Below, one piece after another: positions 54,488-64,000 of a DNA stretch of 64,000 bases. Each line of letters opens with the position of its first letter. The first letter of the stretch is position 1. The position numbers were made by a program, and so were the translations under genes. Source of the stretch: Eleusine coracana subsp. coracana. Its lineage: Eukaryota > Streptophyta > Magnoliopsida > Poales > Poaceae. The DNA is taken from positions 41,801,511 through 41,865,510 of the forward strand of contig CM064424.1 of NCBI GenBank assembly GCA_032690845.1, written 5' to 3'. The notes below the pieces were generated by a model that worked only from the letters and a program-made list of their open reading frames with translations, searched no databases and was not told the origin of the DNA.

Positions 54488-55628
54488 TTGTACAGGCAAA
54501 GTCCACATGGGATACTAATGAAATGCTTGTCACAAGATGAGGGCATAGCTATATTGGGGGAAATTCATGCCGGCATATATGGTAATTATGTAGGTCCATC
54601 TATGATTGCGGCCAAAGCAATGAGACAAGGATTTTATTGGCTGACTGCTTGTGCTGATGCTAAAGACATCGTCCAAAAGTGTGAAGGTTGTCAGTTCATC
54701 GCCCGCCAGATGCACGTACCCGCCACCGAGCTTCAAAACATTCCCATAACATGGCCGTTTTCAGTATGGGGTTTAGACACTATTGGACCCTTCATGAAGG
54801 CTCAAGGTGGCTTTACTCATTTATTCGTGGCGGTGGACAAATTTTCTAAATGGATTGAAGCAAAACTAGTCGGTAAAATTTCGGCGAAGAAGCCCATCGA
54901 GTTCATGACTGAAATAGTCACTCGGTTCGGTGCCCTATACAAGATCATCACTGACAATGGTAGTCAGTTCATGGCAAAAGAGTTTATAGATTTTGCAACT
55001 CAGGTGGGCATCAAGATCGACTATGCTTCGGCCACCCATCTGCAAAGTAATGGCCAGGTCGAGAGGGCAAACGGCCTCTTGCTTTCTGTAATTAAACCCC
55101 GCATATTCGATCGACTGGAGGTATGCTCAACGTTGGGTTTGGGAGTTACCATCAATGTTGTGTGGTCTTAGAACCAACGTCAGTCGGGCCACGGGACACT
55201 CTCCCTTTTCTTTGGTCTATGGCTCTGAAGCAATGTTGCCCACCGAAGTGTTGTTCGCCTCCTCGCACGTGGTAGCATATGAAGAAAACAACTCAAATAG
55301 TCATAGGTGTGATGACCTACTATTGTTAGAAGAATAACGAGATGCCACTTTGGTCCGGTCGGCGAAATATCAACAAAGCCTGAGGCGTTATCATGACAAA
55401 AATGTCAGGTCACGGGGTTTTTCAGTCGGCGACTTGGTTTTGAAACAACTTCAATCTACGGTTGGTAAACACAAGCTGTCGGCTCCATGGGAAGGACCTT
55501 TTATCGTAAAAGAGATCACTCGGCCGGGAGCATATCGGTTGATGCATGAGGATGGGTCGGACCTTCAAAGTTCATGGAACATATCTCAGCTACGTCGTTC
55601 TATGCTTAGTTTTCATAGTTTACTGTAA
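54488..55628 (+). pseudogene. Integrase of the Tat element
   Basis: The zinc-binding region is IHAGIYGNYVGPS to CEGCQ. The second His of the H-H pair is Tyr (54587-54589). The core keeps D (VWGLDTIGP), D (IITDNGSQF) and E (NGQVERANG). A frameshift near 55130-55160 splits it from LRTNVSRATGHSPFSLVYGS, and a stop at 55335 splits it again from the C-terminal GPY-like region (LSAPWEGPFIVKEITRPGAY, WNISQLRR). The chromodomain is absent, as expected for Tat. Confidence 0.85.
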
Positions 55629-56107
55629 TTTATCCATTTTGTATCATTTAATACATTACATATATATATCATGGTCATGATAATTAGCCATACAATTTAT
55701 TATTTCTGTGAAATGATTGTTGATATTGTTTAAATCATGACTCAAATTCTAATACTTGGTATCACTGTAACTCGTACATGTTGTTCAAGCGGGTTACTTA
55801 GTCCCCAGGGTTCATGTCGTCTGTTGAGGACCAAGGCAACTCTCCTGATTCGCATATGCTTGACCGAGTGAGTTCTTAGTCTCCATGGTTCATATCGGTT
55901 GTTGGGAGCGTTGTTTAGAGGGCTGACATGAGTTGTGTATTGGTTGTGAGTGTTTAACACGAGTTCATATAATACATAAATGAAGCAGCGCGATCTAAGA
56001 ATTCATTACAAAACTGGTGATGAATCTAAACCATAGCAGTCTACTGAATCTAGGTTTACTACAACATTGCTGCTAAAACATAGTATCCAACAAGTTGTTA
56101 CAAACCC
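55629..56107. other. Spacer between pol and antisense gene
   Basis: AT-rich, with two imperfect copies of a GAGTNCTTAGTCYCCA-GGTTCATR phrase (near 55793 and 55869). It lies between the 3' ends of convergent pol and antisense gene. No coding sequence was recognised. Confidence 0.5.
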
Positions 56108-59100
56108 TTACACCTTTGGTAAGGGATCTAATTCTATCTGGTCGGCTAATACATGAGCAGTTGTTTGTGCCTCGGCCACAAGAGATTCGCATTGCTCATC
56201 AGAAAGGTCTTCATGGAAACCTTCAGCAACCAAATCCAAATCTATATTGGGAATATGAGATTTTGCTATAGCCAGCACTTGAGCGCTGGCCAGTTCAGCA
56301 ATATGCCATGCATGTTCTTTCACTCGGCTTGGAGCTTCCTGCAATCGAGTTAGCAGATCTTGACATCGATGTAGTTTTTCTTCTGGCAATATGTATTGGG
56401 CGACCAACTCTGCATCTTTTTGTACAGCTGTAAGAGACCAATGGAGGTTTTCATCACCCTTAATAGATTTCTTTTGCAAAAGCTCGTAAGCCCTTCTGGA
56501 CCCTACAGGAATGCAATAAATACATATTTCCAGACACATATGGACTCAGCTATACAAGTAACAGTAACACAAGGTTTACCTCTCAGGCAGTTTTCAAAGT
56601 GTGTCTTTTTGGCTTCAAGCATAGTTGCCTTTGCTTTGTATTTTTGTTGAGTTTTTTGACCTCTCTGAAAGAATTTTGGAACTTGTTCAGTTCGTCTATG
56701 GCTTTTTTGAAGATGCCTTCGGCTCTGGACAGCTTGGTCTCCAGCTTAGTGTTCCTTTCCCTTTGAGTTTTTATTGTCTCTTCAGCCTCCATCATTTACA
56801 AACATGTCAGTCGATAGAAAAGTTTCCATGCGTAAAAGTGTATCCGTTTATACCTTCTGCACTTTTTTTCATAGGGCCTGAGATTGTTGGATTGTGGTGA
56901 AGCCATCCTTTAGCATTTGAAAATTATTTTTGACTTCTTTCGAGTCCTGGAGTTGCTTTTTTATGCCTTGATTTTCGCTTTTCAAAGCATAGCCAGGGAA
57001 GATGATTCCAGTTCTTTCACGCGGTTTTGTAATTTTGCAAATGTTGTGGCCAAGTCCGCATCTTCTTCGCATTTCTGCATTAGCTCTTGTGATACCTCTG
57101 TTACGGGGAGGTCAGATCATCACGACATCATAAAACATTATGTTATGTGTGTAATGTACAATTTTCATACCTTGAAGCTTAAACTGAAGTTTGTCCACCT
57201 AGGATGAATGATTTTTCAGCTCAATAGATAGGTGTCCGACTCCAAGCCTTTCCCTTGCGAGCTGGTCCTCTATATCCACTGCTTTCGTGCAGTGCCTTTC
57301 AATAAGTTGCAACAGTTTGCTCTTGCTGGCCATATGGATTTTCAAGGACCATGAGAAGCAAAAAAGAAGAAGTGGTGGTCAGTAAGTGCAGACAGATACA
57401 CATCTAGTTTTCTAGAGGAGTGTATACCTGAAATGACTGATAAGCCTTCTCTGTATAATCTTCAAAGGTCTTCAACTCGGCTTGTTCGGCGGATTCGTCA
57501 AATCCTGCAATTGCAAATTTGCCAACATGATATACAGACCTGGTAGGAGTGGTTTCTTCTATCACGCCTTATTTCACCACTCGGTGGATGGGAGTCGGCG
57601 TGATGTTTGCTTCAGGGCCAATGGGATATTCAAATGTTGGCTCCGACATCCTTTTGAAAACCAAAGATGGCTCTTCTGTTTCAGCCGAGGCAGGAGTACC
57701 AGCAGTCATAGACATTCTAGGAACATTAAGGTCCGGCACAATAGGAGTCTTAGACTTGTTGGACTCATTCGGCTTCTTTGTCGAGTTTGGAGCAGTGTTA
57801 GACTCACTCGGCTTCTTTGCCGAGTGATCCGAGGCATCATTCTTGGATGTCTTGTCCTTTGAAGCGGACTGATCCTTCTTGGAAACTGAGCTCTCTGGCG
57901 GGGTGTTATGAGATGATGTAGTCTTCAATGACGTATCAAGCAAATAAAGGTCAGACGAACGACTATTGGATAACTAAGAATCATGTTATTTCAAATCGCT
58001 TACCTTGGACGGCGTTTAAACTTATAGGCCTGACACTTTTGGTGCGGGGCTAGCTGACCTTGGTTTTTCCGTTGTGCCAGTGGTCTCTTTAGTTGAGCCT
58101 CTATTATTTGTTTGTCCACTCGGGCGGTCTTGTTCTTTCGTAGGCTCTGTCCTATTGTCCTCTTTCATGGCTTGAGTTGTTGAAGTCTTTTCTGAAGATT
58201 TTTTCTTTGCTTATTCTTGAAGTCTAGTTGTCCTTTGAGCTAGAGATTCCTCTTTGTTAGAGTCTTCAATGTGTGCTTTGCGGTGCTTGGGGGCTGATGG
58301 CCGACTGGGCGATTTTTCTCAAGGTGCCGGAGGCAATGGTGGGTTGGAAGAATAGACATCTAGATTCTGCAAAGTGCATAATATATTAATAGTTCATTAA
58401 ACCTATAGAATCCATCACAAATTAAAGCTGAGTACAAATTACTTACTGGATTCCTGTTAGTTTTGGAATGATGCCCAACTCTAGCATCCCCTAGAGCCCA
58501 ACCAAGCAGTGAGGAAAATATGTTTTCCAGTCGCAGAGTTAACTCCCTCTCTGACAATTCTTCTGGCACTTCCATGGTGAGATCTAAAAGCAGCTAGAAT
58601 TCCCACCCAGGGATATGACGCTTTTGCACACGACGATATATGAAACTCGCGGCAACGTCAACACCAGTATAACCGTTGGACTTCAGCAATGCAATTTGAT
58701 TCAATATGGCTTCCACCAAAGCATTCTTGTTAGGAGCTGCCTTTACTGACCATTCGGGTTGCGGAGTGTGGGCTTCAGCTGTAGTCTCTGACAGAGGCGA
58801 GGCGTGTTTTCCATGGTAAAACCATTCCGCATGCCAACCTTTGTTTGTTGAGGGAAGGGGCACCTCAATATATTTGGATTTATTTCTTAATTGGAATCCA
58901 GCCCCTCCAATCACACTGTTACTGTTTGATTTCAACACAAACAGCTCCTTGAAAGTATCGAAATGAGGATGAGTTCCCAAGAACACCTCGCACAAATGGA
59001 TAAAGATGGCAATATGCAAGATGGAATTTGGATTTAGATTGACGAGGTTTATGCCAAAAAAAAAAAGCAAGCCTTGAAAGAAGTCGCAGCAGGGAATCCC

Positions 59101-59359
59101 AAATCCAAGGTAGAAAAATGAGGAAAAAACAGTGATTTGATCTACCGGAGGTTGTCGCTTCGATCCACCCTCCCGTTTGTGGATCTTGGAGCACTCCGTC
59201 AATCACCATCCTGTTGATCTTCTCGGTATCCATTGCCAAAGCAGGAAATTCTTTGATGGCAGCGGGAATGTCAAAGGCCGTTTCTTCCTCGGCTTTTCTA
59301 GGAGAAGATGGCTTCTTAGATTGGGCCTTGGTGCTTTGATGAGTTCATTTCGGCGCCAT
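56108..59359 (-). pseudogene. Tat antisense gene, copy 2 (multi-exon, Transposase_28-like)
   Basis: From ATG at 59359 (MAPK, then a stop at codon 5) the gene runs leftward against pol. Exon 1 has FDIPAAIKEFP, DTEKINRMVIDGVLQD, and the PF04195-like core FYLGFGIPCCDFFQGLLFFF, NSILHIAIFIHLCEVFLG and VPLPSTNKGWHAEWFY. It ends at a GTAAGT donor. The intron 58367-58446 is in the same place as in copy 1. Further exons: Ser/Lys-rich 57569-57943, a 77-bp exon (57428-57504, GFDESAEQAELKTFEDY), coiled-coil pieces at 56869-57072 and 56583-56795, and a C-terminal exon 56108-56510 (AELVAQYILPEEKLHRCQDL). Several stops indicate decay. A TATA box (TTATATAAG, 59498-59506 on minus) lies about 140 bp upstream. 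Confidence 0.75.
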
Positions 59360-59495
59360 CGTAGTTGTTTTTTTGGAAGGAGAACTGTTGTGCAGAGCGT
59401 TAGGGTGGAAATGGTGGCTCTAGATCTAGGGTTTGGGTGCACGAGATGGCGGCGGCTGCGAAATGAAGAAGAAGGGGTATGACTGTTTCGGAGGT

Positions 59496-59507
59496 ACTTA
59501 TATAAGT
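59496..59507 (-). promoter_or_regulatory. TATA-like element of the antisense gene
   Basis: ACTTATATAAGT is a perfect palindrome 137-148 bp upstream of the antisense start. It is a plausible independent promoter within the Tat element. The retrotransposon inserted ten bases upstream would separate it from any distal elements. Confidence 0.5.
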
Positions 59508-59516
59508 GAGGGTTAA

Positions 59517-61237
59517 TGTCACACCCCAAAATTTCAAATTTTGGTTTGTAACCCAATCCCACTATATTTCAACATTTTTTTACATAGAATAAAATTTTAT
59601 GATAAATTAATTAGATAATTAGGGCATTATAGATTATTTTAGGCAAAAGGGCTATTTGCAAAACTAAATAAATTAATCTAGGTTATTATTTTGTTTGTTG
59701 CATTCATGCTGGAATAGAAATGCAGTAGGTTTTTATTGAGTGAAAAATTATTTGAAATTTTGAGTAGAAATCATTTACCATTTAGTTAGAATTTTAAAAC
59801 TATAATTGAAAAAAAAGAAAAGGAATTTTCTTTGCATTTAGGCTAACTCTTTCCCCAAGGCCCATTTTCTTTTCCCTATCCCCTATCCTTTTCCCCCGCC
59901 CGGGCCTCAATCGCCAATGCAGCCCACTCCCCTGCTCTGTCTCGTCCTTGGGCTTGTTGCTTTGGCGCGGCAAACTCCCCTTTCCCCCTCCCTCTTGGCC
60001 AGCCTGCTCACGCCCGCTCGACCCAGCCGCACCCTACTAGCCCACCTCGTCTGTGCGGCCTAGCCACCCCGACCTCCGCTAGCCCACGCCGCGTTCAGCC
60101 CGGCTCCGCCTTGTAGCCGTTGATGAGTGGGTCCCACCCGTCATCCCCCACCTCTCATCGCTTCCCCTGTTGCCGACCGGTAACCGCCGCCGCCCGCTTA
60201 GCTCCCCGGCTCCCCGACCGCACCCAAGCGCACGCCGCGCACCCCTCCACTTCCCCTCCCCCACTTCCTGCCCTAAAAATGCACCGAGGCGCACTCGCGC
60301 ATGCCAAGGGCCACCGTCGGCCATTAATGGCGAACGAGCTTGCCGCTCGCCTCCCCTCTCACCCTCTGCCTCTATAAAGCGCCCCGAGGACTCGCCCTTC
60401 CCTCGCCTCTCCCTCCTCTCGCTCCCCCTCATCCCCCTGACCCTAGAGCCCCATCGTCACCGAGCTCCGAAGATCGTCGCCATTTTCCTCCACCGACGAC
60501 CCCCTCCCGGCCTTCCCCGCGCCCATGCGTCACCTCGGTAAGGACCCACTCGATCCCCTCTCCGTCCCAGACCTCTCGCGACGAGGATTTGACTACCGGC
60601 CATCACAACTTGTGGGTAAAGTGGTACAAACTCTGCAGAGTATCAAACTATCATGACAGTCGTGCTCACGGTCAAGAGCGGCCTGGAATCCTCACAAGAT
60701 TAGTTGGTTATGGGTTGTGGTTTGGAATGGTTAGGAATGGTTGGTTGGTGGATGGGATTGGACTTGGTTTGGATACTACCCTATGGGTTAATGGTTGGGA
60801 TGACCCCTCTTGGTAATTAGGATTCATAGGAAATTAAAAGACCATGTAACAAACCCCCTTTAAAGCCTTCCTTGTCTTTAGCCCGATGTCATGTTTTCCC
60901 CCACTTGCTGAGTACGACACGTACTCACCCTTGCTATATCCCACATTGCTACTCAGCTACAGGAGAATGAAGGTACAACTATGATGACGATGGAGGAGTC
61001 TAGGCATGCGGTCTTCCGGTCGACATCCTGTGGGAGCTGAAGGACGCCAACACTTAGTTTATTCCGCTGCAATGTAATCTTTTTCTTTTTGACCTATAGG
61101 TCACTATTGTAATAATATTATCATTTTAATAAAGATATTGTTTTTTTATCACAATAATTATCATGTGTGCGTGAAAACTTGATCCTGGACACGCGTACAG
61201 ATGCATTCGGTTGCAGTCGTTGGAACCGGGTGTGATA
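59517..61237 (+). repeat. 5' LTR of the Tekay-like element
   Basis: 1721 bp. It has a TATA box TCTATAAAGC at 60371-60380 after a GC-rich stretch. It ends GGGTGTGATA, followed by AG and the primer site. Compared with the 3' LTR, sequence after about 60590 diverges at once, so this LTR carries a large internal deletion or replacement. Spurious GC-rich frames on both strands are ignored. Confidence 0.8.
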
Positions 61238-61239
61238 AG

Positions 61240-61251
61240 TGGTATCAGAGC
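61240..61251 (+). promoter_or_regulatory. Primer-binding site of the Tekay-like element
   Basis: TGGTATCAGAGC, two bases after the LTR end, complementary to initiator tRNA-Met. Confidence 0.9.
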
Positions 61252-62245
61252 TATATCGACTACCGAACGCAAGCCTAGATAGAATGACCATGTCATAGGT
61301 TCTATTTTCAAAACTAATATTTGAAAAAAAAACTTTTATCTCTACAAAACTCTTCTATCTTCTATCCTTTGTTCTTATTTTCTCTTTACTTGTCTATTCT
61401 CATATGTTTGACAAAATACTATTTCTACTATTCCTTTTCCCTTTCAAATTATTAGTTTGGTCGACTTAAACTATCATGAACAAAGATGGATGGCATTGAA
61501 GATTTTACAAGCTTGTTCTACTCAATTAGAAGATGAAGAATGGATAGTCAAACTTGGAGGCTCTTCACAAGATCGAAAGCATTGGTCATCACTCCATAGG
61601 AAGAAAAAATTTCCAAAGAATCATGGTTTAGGACCCTTCCCACCTTAGGATAATAATCACTAGATAGAACGACGTTGCTAACTGTATGCTTGTGTTGCTT
61701 GTGGTGTGCTATGTTTGAGTTGGATCTTTGATTGAGTGTTGGTGTGCTTGCAAAACGTTTAGCTTCGTTATCACATCATTAGTTATACCTAGGTTAGTTT
61801 AGTTGGGGTAACGTTTCCCTCTATTCTTTGCTATCTTACCTTCACTCTATTCTATTCTAGTCAATTATAACCCAATCTATTCAAGGAGATGTTGAACTCA
61901 ACCATTGATCTATGGAGGTAGCCCCAACAAGATGATGTCAATACCCAGGATAGTTCATCCTTATCTCCGCCAGCTCCAAATAGAAATCCCAAGATTTGGA
62001 TCTTCCAACAGAAGAGGCAAAACACGACTACTAGCTTCAAGCAAACGACTTCCCTTGTGACAACAATGGAAGAGTAAGATCAAGAGACGTACAAAAAGAA
62101 GGATGTCAAGTTTTCTATGGCGAAGTTGCAAGAGTAAACACAAGGAGTCAATTAAGTGTATTGTGTTCAAGATGGAGAATAAAATTGAACCTATGTCTAA
62201 CGTTTTCTTGCTAACCACGTAGAATCTTAGGGCGAGATTCTTGTT
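61252..62245 (+). other. Short internal region of the Tekay-like element
   Basis: About 1 kb with no gag or pol motif. A 63-codon frame at 61457 (MVDLNYHEQRWMALKILQAC) has no domain I know. The stretch before 62245 is AG-rich, as in the 3' end of chromovirus internal regions. Confidence 0.55.
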
Positions 62246-62259
62246 AAGAGGGGTAGTAT
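62246..62259 (+). promoter_or_regulatory. Polypurine tract of the Tekay-like element
   Basis: AAGAGGGGTAGTAT directly precedes the second LTR; this resembles the AGGGGGG-type tract of chromoviruses. Confidence 0.65.
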
Positions 62260-64000
62260 TGTCACACCCCAAAATTTCCAATTTTGGTTTGTGACCCAAT
62301 TCCACTAAATTTCAACATTTATCAATAAAATTTTATTATAAATTAATTAGATAATTAGGGCATTATAGATTATTTTAGGCAAAAGGGCTATTTTCTAAAC
62401 TAAATAAATTAATCTAGGTTATTATTTTGTTTGTTGCATTCATGCTAGAATGGAAATGAAGTAGGTTTTTATTGACTGAAAAAGTATATGAAATTTTGAG
62501 TAGAAATCGTTTACCATTTAGTTTGAATTTTAAAACTGTAATTGGAAAAAAAGGAAAGGAATTTTCTTTGCATTTAGGCCAACTCTTTCCCCCTCCCCTC
62601 TCCTTTTCCCCCCGCCTGGGCCTCAATCACCAATGCAGCCCACTCCCCCCTCTGTCTCGTCCTTGGGCCTGTTGCTTTGGCGCGGCAAACTCCCCTTTCC
62701 CCCTCTCTCTTGGCCAGCCTGCTCGCGCCCGCTCGACCCAGCCGCACCCTGCCAGCCCACCTCGTCCGCGCGGCCCAGCCACCCCGACCTCCCTCGGCCC
62801 ATGCCGCGCTCAGCCCGGCTCCGCCTTGCAGCCGTTGACGAGCGGGTCCCACCCGTCATCCCCCACCTCCCGTCGCTCCCAAGCGCACGTCGCGCCGCGC
62901 AGCCCTCCACTTCCCCTCCCCAACTTCCCACCCTAAAAATGCACCCAGGCGCACTCGCGCATGACAAGGGCCGCCGTCGGCCATTAATGGCCAACGAGCT
63001 CGCAGCTCGCCTCCATTCTCACCCTCTGCCTCTATAAAGCGCCCCGAGGACTCGCCCTTCCCTCGCCTCTCCCTCCTCTCGCTCCCCCTCATCCCCCTGA
63101 CCCTGGAGCCCCATCGTCACCGAGCTCCGAAGATCGTCGCCATTTTCCTCCACCAACGACCCCCTCCCGGCCTTCCCCGCGCCCGCGCGTCACCTCGGTA
63201 AGGACCCACTCGATCCCCTCTCCCTCCCAGACCTCTCGCGATGAAAATTCGACCACCGGAGGGCCATTCCGGCTGATCTCCGTGAGCTCCGGCCGCCACC
63301 ACCCCTATCCTCGCCGCCGGTAGCCACCAGCCTCATCGGGACCCATCTGGCCATCAATCCTCTGATCTACGGTCCAGATTTGATCACCCCAAAGGGGTAT
63401 CTTCTAGTCCACCATGGACCCATGGACCCAGGTCAAACCCCGGTCAACGACTGCTGTAGACTCGATCCACTAATTTATGAATTAATTTAATTCTCAAAAT
63501 TCTAGGAAAATGGCAATTTCACACCTAGGCCCCTGATCTTTAACTTAATTAGATTTTAACCCCAATCTTGTTGCAAAACCTTTAGTAGTTTATGTTTTAA
63601 CCCCTGGGATTTTTATAAATATTATTTTAGCCCTGGAAGTTTACAGAAACCCCCCTAAACTTATTTTGAATTATAATTTCAACCCTATCTTTTGCACTCT
63701 ATTTTAATTATATTTTTAGCCAAACTTTTCTGTAGAATCCTTTACTAAATTATATTATAGGCCCTGAGTCTTAATTAAATTAGATTTCAAACCAAGTTTT
63801 TCAGGAGAAACTTTATCTAATTATATTTAGGCCCCTGAACTTGATTTTAATTATTTTTTTTGCATTGTATTTTTATAGAAAAGCCCCTGTACCTTTCTGA
63901 ATTAATATTTTAACCCTGTATTTCTATAGAAACACCCCTGGACTTATTTGAAATTATATTTTAGTCCTGCCTTTTTACACTTTAGTCCCTAAGCTTATTA
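62260..64000 (+). repeat. 3' LTR of the Tekay-like element, truncated by window end
   Basis: It starts TGTCACACCCC and repeats the 5' LTR to about 63240, including TATA box TCTATAAAGC at 63031-63040. It then continues with sequence absent from the 5' LTR. From about 63520 it consists of degenerate units of roughly 60-75 bp built on CCCCTGNACTT and ATTATATTTTAG phrases. The end lies outside the window. Confidence 0.8.

Larger units (their letters stand above)
49020..59516 (+). mobile_element. Tat-type Gypsy retrotransposon, plus strand, 3' LTR not seen
   Basis: The element shows a 5' LTR, primer site, gag, protease, RT, two RNase H domains, integrase and a downstream antisense multi-exon gene. 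The combination of a second RNase H and a downstream antisense ORF is typical of the Tat lineage (RIRE2/Grande/Retand relatives). It is inserted in exon 2 of the antisense gene of the element at 42568; the left flank is CCACC. At 59517 another retrotransposon interrupts it, so its 3' LTR lies beyond the window. Confidence 0.85.
59517..64000 (+). mobile_element. Tekay-like non-autonomous element (LARD-like), runs off window
   Basis: 5' LTR, initiator-tRNA-Met primer site, about 1 kb of internal sequence without pol, polypurine tract and the start of a 3' LTR. The LTR edges TGTCACACCCC and GGGTGTGATA and the GC-rich promoter block fit Tekay-type chromoviruses. The host flank on the left is GTTAA (59512-59516). 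The internal region is far too short for gag-pol, so it depends on others for movement. Confidence 0.75.

Noticed and set aside
60120..60816. GC-rich frames in the Tekay-like LTR as genes
   Set aside because: The same block recurs in the second LTR with shifted frames; the only consistent feature is a promoter (TATA box).

Overview
The window looks like a transposon-dense intergenic region of a grass nuclear genome, probably a panicoid such as the sorghum/sugarcane/maize relatives; the species cannot be fixed from sequence alone. Reasons: grass-type F-box genes with GC-rich coding sequence, Tourist-like MITEs with TTA target sites, Helitron ends of the grass type, and LTR retrotransposons of the SIRE-like Copia, chromodomain Gypsy (Tekay-like) and Tat Gypsy groups. 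There is no bacterial, phage or organellar signature.

Layout. 1-3.5 kb: unassigned repeat-like DNA, two Helitron 3' ends and two MITEs. 3.5-8.9 kb: a small F-box cluster with one intact gene (6152-7390, +), two decayed copies (3515-4607 and about 4985-5690, both -) and a short fourth remnant (about 8640-8880, +) beside a broken Copia piece. 9.0-28.5 kb: a three-level nest whose boundaries can all be read. A 502-bp Copia-like solo LTR (target duplication GGTGG) was entered by a 4.2-kb Gypsy solo LTR (GTGTT), which was entered by a 14.8-kb chromodomain Gypsy element on the minus strand (GGGTC).

28.7-42.6 kb: a truncated SIRE-type LTR, then a Copia integrase region split by a 10.9-kb SIRE-type element (target duplication AAGGT). 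That element carries gag and a second unusual ORF but no protease, integrase or reverse transcriptase. 42.6-64 kb: a second nest. A minus-strand Tat Gypsy element, with a Helitron holding two exons of a CAX-type cation/proton exchanger, is interrupted at 49020 by a plus-strand Tat element. That one is interrupted at 59517 by a Tekay-like element with long LTRs and only about 1 kb of internal DNA, which runs off the window.

The only probable functional host gene is the F-box gene. All retrotransposon proteins seen are broken by stops, frameshifts or active-site changes. The most unusual biology is the multi-exon antisense gene of the Tat elements (Transposase_28-like domain), present in two copies in opposite orientations that share an intron position. 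Also notable are the non-autonomous SIRE element with its second ORF, an extra ORF upstream of gag in the chromovirus, and the Helitron gene capture.
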